This document shows positions 15,469 to 24,364 of a stretch of DNA of 64,000 nucleotides, piece after piece. A program made the translations under genes and the position numbers. This stretch comes from Chloroflexota bacterium (lineage in GTDB: Bacteria > Chloroflexota > UBA6077 > FW602-bin22 > CADDYW01). The stretch covers positions 1 to 64,000 of the forward strand of contig JAJPIK010000030.1 of the NCBI GenBank assembly GCA_021324795.1. Direction: 5' to 3'. The notes under the pieces are model-generated. The model had not been told where the DNA came from, made no database searches, and saw nothing but the letters and a program-made list of their open reading frames with translations. Position 1 is the first letter of the stretch, and each line of letters begins with the position of its first letter.

Positions 15469-17025
15469 TCAGTCCAAATACGCTCGAAGCTTCTTACTGC
15501 GACTCGGATGTCGGAGCTTACGCAGCGCCTTGGCTTCGATTTGACGGATGCGCTCTCGGGTAACGCCGAACTCTTTTCCTACCTCTTCGAGCGTTCGCGG
15601 GTGACCATCGTCCAAGCCAAAACGCAACTGAAGAACACGCCGCTCCCGATGAGTTAAGGACGCGAGAACGTTTTCGACTTGTTCTTGAAGGAGCTTCTGA
15701 GTAGCAATTTCGACGGGCGCGGGCGAAGAACTATCCGGCAAGAGATCACCGAGATGGTTATCCTCTTCTTCGCCGATTGGTGCTTCCAGGGAGACCGGCT
15801 GACGGGCAACCTTGGCAGCTTCTTGAACCCGACTTGACGCTTGCTCGACCATGTCGCGCAATGGATAGGGCAACTCGGCCGGATCACTCAAGATCCCCGA
15901 CCCGAGGATCAGATCTCGCCGGACTTCCGGAGCCACGTCATTTACCGGTCGGCCAATTCGGATGTTCTGGGCAATAACCTCTTCGATCAGCTCGGCTTCG
16001 AGGTTCTCGTCGAAAAATCCCATCATTAGCGCTACTTCTTCGCAGCTCGGCTCGCGGCCCAATCCCTGGACTAGCTCGCGCGAAACTCGACTGAGCCGAT
16101 TAATGACCTCCACCATGTGTACCGGAACGCGGATTGTACGGGATTGATCGGCGATGGCCCGACTCACAGCTTGGCGAATCCACCAGGTTGCATAGGTGCT
16201 GAACTTAAAGCCGCGGCGGTGATCGAACTTGCCAACGGCTCGCATCAGGCCAAGATTTCCTTCCTGGATCAGATCGAGAAATGCCATGCCCCGATTCAGA
16301 TATTTCTTGGCAACACTGACGACGAGCCGCAGATTCGCCTCGGTAAGCTTGCTTTCCGCGCGGCTAGCCTCACGACGAACGCTCGCCAGGTGCTCGGCCA
16401 AGTCCGGAGTATAAGGCTCGAGCATTTCGGCGATGACCGCGGGGGTTGGCATATCCGCAACATTGGCCACGGAAGCAAGGCATCGGTGCAACGCATGCGG
16501 AAACAAGCGGGTGTCGACGGATAGTTCGACTACCTCTGCTCGCAAAGCATCGACGGACTTTCGGGCCTTTCCTGCCAGCCATTCCAATCGCCCCGGGTCT
16601 AAATAATAGTCAATAGCCTCGCGCAAGCGTGGATTGGTCAGGAAGGTCGAGACGTTGGTCACTGGCGAGAGGTCGACGGATTCGGCGAGCTGGTCGAGCA
16701 ATTGCCTTCGCTGATACACTCGACTGTAGATCGCGACAACGACTTCGGCCGGTGTCGGTGGATAGCCACTCTCGCCTTCGAGCTCGGCAATCGTGTCACG
16801 CAATCGATTAGCTTCCTCTAAGCGACAAGCCAGCCACTTCTCATCGTCAGCGGTCAGAAGCTGCCCCCGGCCAATTTCGTGGAGATACATCTTGACCGGA
16901 TCTTCGACGGAGAAATCATCTTCGATAAGGTCGTCATAGGCGTCGGCGAAGGCGGAATCGTCGACAGTTTCGGGGTCCAGGGTCTCGTCTACCGCGGGTG
17001 CATTTCCAAAACCAGATTCGATCAA
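15469..17025 (-). CDS. sigA: Primary RNA polymerase sigma factor (RpoD/SigA)
   Basis: The 518-aa product carries region 1.2 (about 40-70), a variable segment, regions 2.1-2.4 (about 230-300, with [25 protein letters not shown] and the -10 reading helix), region 3, and region 4 (about 450-518, with [20 protein letters not shown]). It directs housekeeping transcription. Between LMMGFF (about 337) and the [11 protein letters not shown] block (about 405) there are about 60 residues not found in the usual region 3.1. The start is a TTG with GGAGG 5 nt upstream. Acidic in-frame codons continue upstream to a TAG at 17086 without another standard start. Confidence 0.95.
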   Translation of the reverse strand: MIESGFGNAPAVDETLDPETVDDSAFADAYDDLIEDDFSVEDPVKMYLHEIGRGQLLTADDEKWLACRLEEANRLRDTIAELEGESGYPPTPAEVVVAIYSRVYQRRQLLDQLAESVDLSPVTNVSTFLTNPRLREAIDYYLDPGRLEWLAGKARKSVDALRAEVVELSVDTRLFPHALHRCLASVANVADMPTPAVIAEMLEPYTPDLAEHLASVRREASRAESKLTEANLRLVVSVAKKYLNRGMAFLDLIQEGNLGLMRAVGKFDHRRGFKFSTYATWWIRQAVSRAIADQSRTIRVPVHMVEVINRLSRVSRELVQGLGREPSCEEVALMMGFFDENLEAELIEEVIAQNIRIGRPVNDVAPEVRRDLILGSGILSDPAELPYPLRDMVEQASSRVQEAAKVARQPVSLEAPIGEEEDNHLGDLLPDSSSPAPVEIATQKLLQEQVENVLASLTHRERRVLQLRFGLDDGHPRTLEEVGKEFGVTRERIRQIEAKALRKLRHPSRSKKLRAYLD

Positions 17026-17189
17026 AGCGTCCTCCGCAACCGCGTCCAGCTCATCGTGTCTGCATCCGTGCGTGGCACCGATCTGCTACTGCTAGCCAGC
17101 CGAAGGACTGTCTGCATCCTCGCATTCCACCGCCCAGTGGCGGATGCCAGGTGCAGAAGAGGCCAAACTGTGCCGACTTCTTCCGCTGC

Positions 17190-17218
17190 ATTGTAACACT
17201 TCAGGTCCTGCCCGTCAA
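17190..17218 (-). promoter_or_regulatory. sigma-70-type promoter of sigA
   Basis: The minus strand shows TTGACG (17218-17213), a 17-nt spacer and TACAAT (17195-17190), giving a leader of about 155 nt before the sigA start. A 10-codon open frame (17054-17022) in this leader ends by overlapping the sigA TTG. The site begins 18 nt after the amidase stop. Confidence 0.75.
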
Positions 17219-17235
17219 TTGACTTAAGACGAAGC

Positions 17236-18660
17236 CTACTCGCTTGCCTGGATATTCGGCCGATGGCGATGCCATTCCGTGACCCGCTCGAAAGCGCTTG
17301 CTACGCGCAGCAAGGTCAGCTCGTCGTAGCTGCGTGCTGCCACGGTCAAGCTGATAGGCAGACCGTCTTGCGAAAAACCGCAGGGAACCGCGATCGCCGG
17401 AATCCCGATCAGGGCGAAGAGACGAAGCAGGTTGAAAGGCCCGTACGCCACGGTTGGGAAAGGGTCTCCGAGGGTGGCTACGCCGCCAGCGATCGGGGTT
17501 GCCACCTGTGGACTGGTCGGACAAACCAGGACGTCTACCGTAACAAACGCATCAGTCACTTCGTCGGCAATCCACCGTCGTACGCGGAGGGCGCGAACGT
17601 AGTCGACGGCGCTGATCGCGAAGCCCAGATCAAGGCGCTGGCGCACGTCATCACCGTAGTCGGATGCGTTGGCGCGCAATGTGTTAGCGTGAACTGCGGT
17701 TGCCTCGGCAGACATAATCGCCTGCGACGCGATTCCCGCGTAGCGCACTCGGGGGAGTGCCAGATCCACTATCCTAGCGCCGAGGTCTTGGAGTGTCCCG
17801 ACTGCGCTCGCAAAAGCACGTGCGACGTCAGCTTGAACAAAGTCGGTGAGGTGATCGCGAGGAATGCCCAGGCGAAGGCCCTGGACACCCTGGTTAAGGC
17901 TTGTCGTAAAGTCAGGGACCGGCTCATGACTGGACGACGGATCTTCACGATCGTAACCAGCAATGGCGTTCAACACCAGTGCCGCGTCTTCAACCGAGCG
18001 AGTCAGGGGCCCCGCATGATCGAGAGACCAAGCCAAGGGAAGAATTCCCGCACGGCTGACTCTTCCGTACGTCGGTTTCAAACCGACGATGCCGCAGAAC
18101 GCGGCTGGACGGCGGATCGACCAGCCCGTCTCAGTCCCCATCGCCGCGAAGCTCAATCCGGCTGCGACCGCTGCCGCCGACCCGCCACTCGAGCCAGCGG
18201 TGATACGCTCCGGATCCCAGGGATTACGCGTGGTGCCATAGTGCGGATTAATCGTGGTGGTGCCATAAGCGAACTCGTGCAGATTGTTTTTCCCGACTAG
18301 CACGGCGCCTGCCTCGATCAGGCGCCGAGTCACTGTCGCGTCGCGAGTTGGGCGATAGTCTCCGAGAATCCGCGAGCCAGCGGTCGTGCGAATTCCTGCC
18401 GTCTCGTAGAGATCTTTCAGCGAGATTGGAATGCCGTGGAGCGGACCACGATAGTAACCCGCGGCGATCTCTTCCTCCGCCGCCTTCGCGGACCGGCGGG
18501 CTTGCTCGGCGGTCACGGTGATGAACGCGTTGAGGGTGGGATTCAGTCGCTCGATACGCTTCAGCACCGATTCGGTGAGATCGATCGGCGAAACCTCGCG
18601 ACGACGGATCAGCGGCGCCACTTCGCTCACTGTCGCGAAGGCCAAATCCTCACCGGTCAT
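17236..18660 (-). CDS. Amidase-signature family hydrolase
   Basis: The 474-aa product has the amidase-signature core: catalytic Lys82 (ISLKDL), GSSGGSAAAVAAG (156-168) holding the bridging Ser, and the nucleophile Ser181 in GTETGWSIRRPAAFCG. The residue just before the nucleophile is Trp180, where family members nearly always have Gly in the oxyanion turn. ATGA coupling to a small AtzG/GatC-like gene upstream suggests a two-subunit amide hydrolase. It could act on a small amide or carbamate. It lacks GatB or GatA context, so it is not the tRNA amidotransferase. Activity is uncertain because of Trp180. Confidence 0.87.
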   Translation of the reverse strand: MTGEDLAFATVSEVAPLIRRREVSPIDLTESVLKRIERLNPTLNAFITVTAEQARRSAKAAEEEIAAGYYRGPLHGIPISLKDLYETAGIRTTAGSRILGDYRPTRDATVTRRLIEAGAVLVGKNNLHEFAYGTTTINPHYGTTRNPWDPERITAGSSGGSAAAVAAGLSFAAMGTETGWSIRRPAAFCGIVGLKPTYGRVSRAGILPLAWSLDHAGPLTRSVEDAALVLNAIAGYDREDPSSSHEPVPDFTTSLNQGVQGLRLGIPRDHLTDFVQADVARAFASAVGTLQDLGARIVDLALPRVRYAGIASQAIMSAEATAVHANTLRANASDYGDDVRQRLDLGFAISAVDYVRALRVRRWIADEVTDAFVTVDVLVCPTSPQVATPIAGGVATLGDPFPTVAYGPFNLLRLFALIGIPAIAVPCGFSQDGLPISLTVAARSYDELTLLRVASAFERVTEWHRHRPNIQASE

Positions 18661-18875
18661 TTTCTCTTCTCCTCGATGGTATCAGCTCTAAGCGGCTGCC
18701 AAATGAGTGACGGCTCCGGCAGTTCCGGATCCAGATCAGCAAGGGCATCCAAGGTAGTGACGAGGTGAGTGGCTTGCTCAAGGATACGGGACACGCGCTC
18801 ATCCGCGAGTCCGGCCGTTTTCAAGCGGGCAGCAGCACGTTCATGAGCATCTCCTGGTGGCAATGATCGACTCAT
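18657..18875 (-). CDS. AtzG/GatC-like small amidase subunit (DUF4089 type)
   Basis: The 72-aa helical protein ends in the pattern ELPEPSLIWQPLRAD, which resembles AtzG, the small subunit that wraps the amidase AtzE, and more distantly GatC. The role is inferred: to stabilise and shape the active site of the downstream amidase. The stop overlaps the amidase ATG (ATGA), so the two are made in equal amounts. Recognition rests on length, tail motif and context. Confidence 0.7.
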   Translation of the reverse strand: MSRSLPPGDAHERAAARLKTAGLADERVSRILEQATHLVTTLDALADLDPELPEPSLIWQPLRADTIEEKRK

Positions 18876-18939
18876 TATCTCTCCTCAGGAACTGTTCATC
18901 GTTCATCTTGCATCGTGTCGCAAAGCGACGTGGTTGGGT

Positions 18940-18950
18940 TATACTATACC
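18940..18950 (+). promoter_or_regulatory. -10 element immediately before the DUF423 start
   Basis: TATACT (18940-18945), followed by TATACC, lies only 11-16 nt before the ATG at 18956, with a weak TCGCAA -35 at 18918. A transcript from here would be leaderless or nearly so, and no SD is visible before that ATG. Confidence 0.4.
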
Positions 18951-18955
18951 GCACT

Positions 18956-19324
18956 ATGGAGCGATTGTTTTTCGGTTTGGGTTCCCTTTTCGCATTCCTA
19001 GCGGTCGCGCTGGGGGCTTTTGGCGCTCACGGATTGCAGTCGAGATTTGCCCCCGGCATGGCCGACGTCTACGAGACCGGCGTTCGCTATCAGTTTTACC
19101 ACGCCCTCGCCTTGCTGGCCGTCGCCTACGCGATCAGTCGATGGTCGGCCGGTTTGACTCTGCTAGCTGGCTGGCTCTTCCTGGCCGGAATTATTCTCTT
19201 TTCTGGCAGTCTCTATGTTTTGAGCCTGAGCGGTATCCGCTGGCTCGGCGCGATAACCCCCCTCGGTGGGCTAGCATTCTTGGGAGGTTGGCTCGTTCTC
19301 CTTTGGACGGTGCTTCGCGCCTGA
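18956..19324 (+). CDS. DUF423 family small membrane protein
   Basis: The 122-aa product has four membrane helices and the family pattern of a first helix with LGAFGAHGL, then ETGVRYQFYHALALL and a final PLGGLAFLGGW. The family is widespread and of unknown function. ATG 18956 gives the typical N-terminus; an in-frame ATG at 18857 would add an atypical polar leader. rpiA starts 32 nt downstream on the same strand. Confidence 0.88.
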   Translation: MERLFFGLGSLFAFLAVALGAFGAHGLQSRFAPGMADVYETGVRYQFYHALALLAVAYAISRWSAGLTLLAGWLFLAGIILFSGSLYVLSLSGIRWLGAITPLGGLAFLGGWLVLLWTVLRA

Positions 19325-19356
19325 TCAAACGAGCGATCGTGAAAACGGAGGGTGTT

Positions 19357-20034
19357 GTGACCGGGAAACAGAGAGCTGGTGAGCGAGCCACCGACTTCGT
19401 ACGAGATGGTATGGTCGTTGGTCTTGGGACCGGTACAACGGTTTACTGGACGATCCGTCGGCTTGGCGAGCTAGTACGGGGAGGTCTGCGAATCCAAGGG
19501 ATTCCCACTAGCCGTCGTACCGAAGCGCTCGCAATCGAGGAGGGGATTCCCTTGACCACCTTTGAACGAGTAGGTGAGCTTGATCTGACGATCGATGGCG
19601 CCGACGAAGTAGGCCCCGGTCTAGAGCTGATCAAAGGTGGTGGGGGGGCACTGCTCCGGGAAAAGCTCGTCGCTGCTGCTTCTCGGCGACTCATCATTGT
19701 CGTGGAGAGCTCCAAATTGGTCCCGACGCTCGGCAGGTTTCCGTTGCCGGTCGAGATCGTTCCATTCGCCTGGGAGATCACCGCGCGACGGATCGCCGCC
19801 CACGGTTGTATTCCAACCCTCCGGAGATCGAATAGCCAGCCATTTCTCACCGATAACGGCAATTACATTGTCGATTGCGAATTTGGCGCCATTCCCGATC
19901 CCGCCGCGCTCCACCAGCGGCTGAAGCTCCTTCCCGGCGTCGTCGAAACCGGACTATTTGTCGACATGGCCGAGCTCGTCGTCGTCGGTTACGATGACTC
20001 TGAGACCGTTGAACTCCTCACGCGCGAAAACTGA
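19357..20034 (+). CDS. rpiA: Ribose-5-phosphate isomerase A
   Basis: The 225-aa product has the usual RpiA length. It interconverts ribose 5-phosphate and ribulose 5-phosphate in the pentose phosphate pathway. Motifs are VGLGTGTTV, the catalytic DGADEV, and KGGGGALLREK with the catalytic Lys. The GTG start at 19357 has GGAGG with 5-nt spacing; an upstream in-frame GTG at 19339 is less well placed. It is probably cotranscribed with DUF423. Confidence 0.95.
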   Translation: MTGKQRAGERATDFVRDGMVVGLGTGTTVYWTIRRLGELVRGGLRIQGIPTSRRTEALAIEEGIPLTTFERVGELDLTIDGADEVGPGLELIKGGGGALLREKLVAAASRRLIIVVESSKLVPTLGRFPLPVEIVPFAWEITARRIAAHGCIPTLRRSNSQPFLTDNGNYIVDCEFGAIPDPAALHQRLKLLPGVVETGLFVDMAELVVVGYDDSETVELLTREN

Positions 20035-20057
20035 GTTGAGGATATTGGGATATTTCA

Positions 20058-20972
20058 ATGGCAATTCATCACTTCACGCCGACGATCTACTATACCGCGA
20101 TGGGCACCTATCCACCAGTACTCGAAATCGCCGATGGCGATACGGTGATTACGACCACCGTCGACGCCCGTGGTCAAGATTCATTCCACCGACAGGTCGC
20201 GGAACGCGGCAACCCGCAAACTGGTCCTTTCCTGATTAGCAGAGCGGAGCCGGGTGACACGCTCGCCGTGCACTTTGACCGCCTTCGACCGAATCGCCGC
20301 CAGGGTTGGACCGCCGCTTCGCTCGCTCCGAACGTAGTCGATCCAGATTTCGTTCCTCGTCTTCCCTCCGAGCGTGGCCTGGTCGAATGGGACGTCGACG
20401 TCGAAAAATGGCAGGCAACTCTGGTGAGTTCGGAAACTGCGCTCGGACAGTACGCCGTCGAGCTCTCACCAATGCTCGGCTGCTTCGGCGTTGCTCCTCC
20501 TCGTGGGCAAGCGATCTCAACCGCGACATCGTCTACGCATGGTGGGAACATGGATTATCGGGGATTTGTCGAAGGCGTCACCGTTTATTTCCCCGTCCAC
20601 GTTCCTGGTGCGCTTCTCTTCGTCGGCGACGGTCATGCCGTGCAGGGAGACGGCGAGATTGTTGGGACCGGTATTGAGATCTCATTTGACGTTCAATTCA
20701 CCGTCCACTTGCTCAAGGGAAAGAAGATCACGTGGCCACGCGCCGAAAATTCTGACTACCTGATGACTGTCGGAAACGCGCGTCCACTCGACCAGGCGTT
20801 GCAGCACGCGACGACCGAACTGATGCATTGGCTCATGGAGGACTATGGCCTGGATACCCGCGCTGCGAGCATCCTGCTCGGACAGTGTGTCCGCTACGAG
20901 GTTGGCAACGTGTTCGACCCGGCCTACACCATGATTTGCAAGATCGAGAAGAAGCGACTAAGCCGAGGATAG
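20058..20972 (+). CDS. Acetamidase/formamidase family protein
   Basis: The 304-aa product matches the FmdA/AmdA family: an N-terminal beta domain with GPFLISRAEPGDTLAVHF, a central SPMLGCFGVAPP, and the HGGNMDYRGFVEGVTVYFPVHVPGALLFVGDGHAVQGDGE block with conserved metal-binding His and Asp. It should hydrolyse short amides such as formamide to the acid and ammonia. It starts 23 nt after rpiA on the same strand. Confidence 0.88.
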   Translation: MAIHHFTPTIYYTAMGTYPPVLEIADGDTVITTTVDARGQDSFHRQVAERGNPQTGPFLISRAEPGDTLAVHFDRLRPNRRQGWTAASLAPNVVDPDFVPRLPSERGLVEWDVDVEKWQATLVSSETALGQYAVELSPMLGCFGVAPPRGQAISTATSSTHGGNMDYRGFVEGVTVYFPVHVPGALLFVGDGHAVQGDGEIVGTGIEISFDVQFTVHLLKGKKITWPRAENSDYLMTVGNARPLDQALQHATTELMHWLMEDYGLDTRAASILLGQCVRYEVGNVFDPAYTMICKIEKKRLSRG

Positions 20973-21016
20973 ACTACGCCGAAACAGACAAATTAGCAGG
21001 TGCTTCTTGCTCTACT

Positions 21017-21035
21017 CCTCTCCCTCTGGGAGAGG
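21017..21035 (+). terminator. Hairpin downstream of the formamidase gene
   Basis: A perfect 8-bp stem CCTCTCCC/GGGAGAGG has a 3-nt loop and is followed by GAATTTC. It is a plausible terminator or end-protecting stem, without a strong T run. Confidence 0.45.
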
Positions 21036-21106
21036 GAATTTCAAAAGAGCCAAGAGCGACTAGCTACTCTTGACCCTTTTGCGGTTGCGGGAGAAAAATG
21101 CCGTGG

Positions 21107-21592
21107 CTACTCGGCGCGCAACGTCCGCAAGGGAGTCGGCGAGGGCGGCGCGACTGGAGCTTCGGTACTCACATCTTCACCGCAGTAGGGACAAACGCGC
21201 CAACCGAGCTGGAGCAACCGGTTGCAATGGCCACACGGTCGCTTGAGCTGGGCTCGGCATGTGGGACAAACGACGAAGTCAGATTGGACCCGACGCTTGC
21301 AGGTCGGGCAGGACTGACGTTCTTCAATGTCCTGAATAAGTGACTCCTCTTCGAGCGAGCGAGCGTAGGCTTCGGCGAGAGTTTCGGGTGGACGAAGAAT
21401 CGTATAGAGAATCAACCCAGGCACGTTGAAAAGGAGAACCAAAGCAGTCGCCAAGACCTGCACGAGAGCGTCACGGCTGCGCTTCTGGATATCCCGAAAA
21501 GTCCAGACCACTAGGCAGAACCAGAACGCCGCGGCATACGCACCGACAAGCGCCAACACTACCTGAATGATCGTCCCAAGCCCCTGGGGCAA
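21107..21592 (-). CDS. Membrane protein with C-terminal double zinc ribbon
   Basis: The 161-aa product has two TM helices (about 8-30 and 42-65), a short helical stretch, then four CxxC knuckles (CPTC, CPTC, CGHC, CPYC at about 95-140) forming a double zinc ribbon on the cytoplasmic side, and a Pro-rich tail. The function is unknown; such proteins often scaffold others at the membrane. The start is TTG with GGGAGG 5 nt upstream. Confidence 0.78.
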   Translation of the reverse strand: MPQGLGTIIQVVLALVGAYAAAFWFCLVVWTFRDIQKRSRDALVQVLATALVLLFNVPGLILYTILRPPETLAEAYARSLEEESLIQDIEERQSCPTCKRRVQSDFVVCPTCRAQLKRPCGHCNRLLQLGWRVCPYCGEDVSTEAPVAPPSPTPLRTLRAE

Positions 21593-21763
21593 CGTAGCCT
21601 CCCATCACGGAACGAATTGCCGCGTGAGACCTTGGACCACGCGGCCGTGGCTGTTCCGACCAATGCAAAGCTCCTTAGCTCATGACCGGAGCGGCCCGGA
21701 GCCAGCACGCTCTGGCTCTTTAGTGACTATATCATCCCGGCGCCACCCCGGGAATGGAAGCCA

Positions 21764-23182
21764 TCACAATACGCGTTTGCTGTTCTTCTCTCCGTCGAAC
21801 GTCAAGACAATCCCCTTGCCGTTCAACACCGTCTCGAGATGCACCGGCCGCTGCCAGAGCTGATAGACACAGCGTAATGTCTTCTCCGCATAGTCGATGT
21901 CAATCTCTTGATCTTCGTACATGTGCTTGAGATACAACTCTCGGCTACCCTTGTAGTCGCCGTCTTCGACGACGATATACGGACAGCCAAAGTTATTCAT
22001 GCTCGTAACGATCATGTCCCGAATCTTGTTCGCGTCCTTTTCAACGATCTTCCACTCGTCACCTTCGACTTTGTAGATGTACAAGTCGAGGTCGTCGATC
22101 AGATCTTGCGTCAGGTAATTCCGAATGAAGGACGCGTCGTTCTCGGTCTCTCGAATCTCGAAGATCTTAGCACGTCCTTGTCCTGGCAGGCGACCAAGCT
22201 CGCGCCGTTCTTCTTCAGTAGGATTATTCCAACGACGCTCGATCTCCTCGTACATTTTCATGCCAACCAAGTAGGGATTCAGACTCTGCTTCGAGGGAGC
22301 CAGAACGCTAGAGTGCAGTTCGGAAAACTCGAGGTATTCTGCGTCGGTCAAATCGAGTTCACGCATGATCCGCATGTGCCAGTACGCCGCCCAACCTTCG
22401 TTCATAATTTTGGTTTGCATCTGCGGAACGAAGTAGAGCATTTCGGATCGTACGATCTCGATAATGTCACGCTGCCACTGGTCGAGATTCGGAGCGTGTT
22501 CGGCGATAAACTTCAGCAGATCTTTGTCAGGTTCCTCGGGTATCTTTCTGACCGTGGTATTAGTGTCCGGAGGACGAGACTCTGTCTTGTCGAGGCGCCA
22601 GAGATCATCGTACGGCGTCGACTTTGGCATCGGCGGTGCATGCCGACGCGCTTCTTGAGCCGCGAGTGCCTTTTCACGCATTTCCGGCTGAGGATCGACG
22701 TGCTCCTGGATCGACAAGACAGCGTCGAGAAACTGCTCGACCTCGAGCCGACCGTGCTGGAACTCATACTTCCGAATCCGGTCGGCGTTGAGGCTCACGC
22801 TTTCGAGCATCTTTCGATTGGTGCGCGCGAAGTACGCGTTGTTCTTGAAGAAGTCGCTGTGTCCGACCACGTGCGCGACGACCAGCTTGTTCTGGACCAT
22901 CGAGTTTCCTTCCATCAGGAACGCGTAGCATGGGTCGGTATTGATCACGAGCTCGTAGATCTTGCTCAGACCATAGTCGTACATTGTCTTGGTCTGTTGG
23001 TAGGCTCGTCCATGCGTCCAGTGTGAAAACCGACCGGGCAACCCGTAAGCCCCGAACTCGTACATGATGCTCGGCGGGACGATCTCGAAGTGAATCGGGA
23101 TGGGATCGAGACCGAAGCGGTCAGCGATCCGAAAGATTTGGTCGATCGCTTTTTCAAGACCCACGGTATCGATCGGTTTCAT
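21764..23182 (-). CDS. spoVR: SpoVR family protein
   Basis: The 472-aa product matches SpoVR/YcgB in length and motifs, such as EFGAYGLPGRFSHWTHGRAYQQ near the N-terminus, MNEGWAAYWHMRIMRELDL in the middle, and NPYLVGMKMYEEIERRW. The family, linked to spore cortex formation in Bacillus, is found far beyond spore formers with the DUF444 and PrkA proteins and is tied to starvation or stress. The start follows the DUF444 stop after one nucleotide. Biochemical activity is unknown. Confidence 0.93.
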   Translation of the reverse strand: MKPIDTVGLEKAIDQIFRIADRFGLDPIPIHFEIVPPSIMYEFGAYGLPGRFSHWTHGRAYQQTKTMYDYGLSKIYELVINTDPCYAFLMEGNSMVQNKLVVAHVVGHSDFFKNNAYFARTNRKMLESVSLNADRIRKYEFQHGRLEVEQFLDAVLSIQEHVDPQPEMREKALAAQEARRHAPPMPKSTPYDDLWRLDKTESRPPDTNTTVRKIPEEPDKDLLKFIAEHAPNLDQWQRDIIEIVRSEMLYFVPQMQTKIMNEGWAAYWHMRIMRELDLTDAEYLEFSELHSSVLAPSKQSLNPYLVGMKMYEEIERRWNNPTEEERRELGRLPGQGRAKIFEIRETENDASFIRNYLTQDLIDDLDLYIYKVEGDEWKIVEKDANKIRDMIVTSMNNFGCPYIVVEDGDYKGSRELYLKHMYEDQEIDIDYAEKTLRCVYQLWQRPVHLETVLNGKGIVLTFDGEKNSKRVL

Positions 23183-23183
23183 G

Positions 23184-24338
23184 TCAGCTCGCTGCTTCCG
23201 CCGGTATTGGCTGCGTCGAAAAGAACTTCTTCAAGGCCGGGTGAACGTCTTTCTTCTCGGTGATAATGACCGGAATAAAACGGGGACTCTTAATCGCTTG
23301 GAACGCGTTCATCAGGGTGCTGCTCGAGCGCACCCCTCCTTCTCGGATTTCCCCGTAGCCAAAGACGTTGGAGGCTTCCAGGAGACGGTTTACGAGATCG
23401 ACGCAGCGACGGTTGTCGACGTCGCCCCAATTATCACCATCGGAGAAGTGGAACGGATAGATGTTCCAGGCGTTGGGGTCAAAGCGCTCCTTGATGATAT
23501 CCAACGCCAACTGGTAGGCTGATGACACCTTCGTGCCACCACTCTCGCCAAGCTTGAAGAACGTCTCCTCGTCGACCTCTTTGGCCTCCGTGTGGTGAGT
23601 GATGAAGACAATGCGCACGTTGTTGTACTTAGTGCGCAGGAATTTCACCATCCAGAAATAGAACGAGCGTGAGATATACTTCTCAAACTCGCCCATCGAT
23701 CCAGAGACGTCACGCATGGCGATGACAACCGCATTGGTCTCACGCCGCACGTCCGGCACCCAGATCTTGAAACGCAGGTCATCCTCGTTCACATTGGCAA
23801 ATTGCGGATGCCCGTGCATCGCATTACGCCGAAGGTTCTGCAAGATTGTCCGCCGCTTGTCCAAGTTGGACATTAAGCCTTTGCGGGCGATCTCGTTGAA
23901 ACGGAATGTTTCTCCCTCGATCGTCTCTGATTGCTTCTGTTGCAAGTTGGGCAGTCCGAGATCTTCAAAGATCAGCGAAGCGATCTCGTCGACCGTGATG
24001 TCGGCTTCGTAGTAATCTAGACCGGGAACGTTCCCGGCCTGCTTGCCCTGGCCAGATCCGGCTTGGCCAACCTTATCTCCTGCCTGACTATCGCCTTCTC
24101 CCTGGCCAATGTGCTTGTTCCGACCAAAGTCGTAGCGGAAGTGCGGCAGGTCCAGTGACCGGATGGGAATCTTGACGACCTTCTTTCCATCGGAAGTGAT
24201 GATCGCTTCCTCGCTAATGATGCTTGGCAGATTCCCTTTGATCGCCTCTTTGACCTTCTCGTTATGGCGAGCCTGGTCAATTGGCCCCTTCCGGTGCAGT
24301 GACCAGTCCTGCCTCGATAGTGATACGGTCCAAGGCAT
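23184..24338 (-). CDS. DUF444 (YeaH/YhbH) family protein
   Basis: The 384-aa product has an N-terminal charged region, a Gly/Gln-rich linker (about 85-110), and a von Willebrand A-like C-terminal domain with the metal site AMRDVSGSMGEFEK and FITHHTEAKEVDEETFF. It is the conserved partner of PrkA and SpoVR. In E. coli the homologues YeaG and YeaH act in nutrient-starvation response. The start at 24338 has GGAGG 8-9 nt upstream; a frame open to 24368 would overlap the prkA stop. Confidence 0.92.
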   Translation of the reverse strand: MPWTVSLSRQDWSLHRKGPIDQARHNEKVKEAIKGNLPSIISEEAIITSDGKKVVKIPIRSLDLPHFRYDFGRNKHIGQGEGDSQAGDKVGQAGSGQGKQAGNVPGLDYYEADITVDEIASLIFEDLGLPNLQQKQSETIEGETFRFNEIARKGLMSNLDKRRTILQNLRRNAMHGHPQFANVNEDDLRFKIWVPDVRRETNAVVIAMRDVSGSMGEFEKYISRSFYFWMVKFLRTKYNNVRIVFITHHTEAKEVDEETFFKLGESGGTKVSSAYQLALDIIKERFDPNAWNIYPFHFSDGDNWGDVDNRRCVDLVNRLLEASNVFGYGEIREGGVRSSSTLMNAFQAIKSPRFIPVIITEKKDVHPALKKFFSTQPIPAEAAS

Positions 24339-24364
24339 TCGGTTGTCCCTCCCGCGATCCGTGA

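Noticed and set aside
17263..18300. A 345-codon frame on the plus strand
   Set aside because: It is antisense to the amidase gene and has no recognisable domain or ribosome site.
21908..23026. A 372-codon frame on the plus strand
   Set aside because: It is antisense to spoVR, which carries all family motifs; the long frame follows from codon bias.
24017..24280. A short minus-strand frame within the DUF444 gene
   Set aside because: It is a shifted-frame shadow of DUF444 without its own ribosome site.
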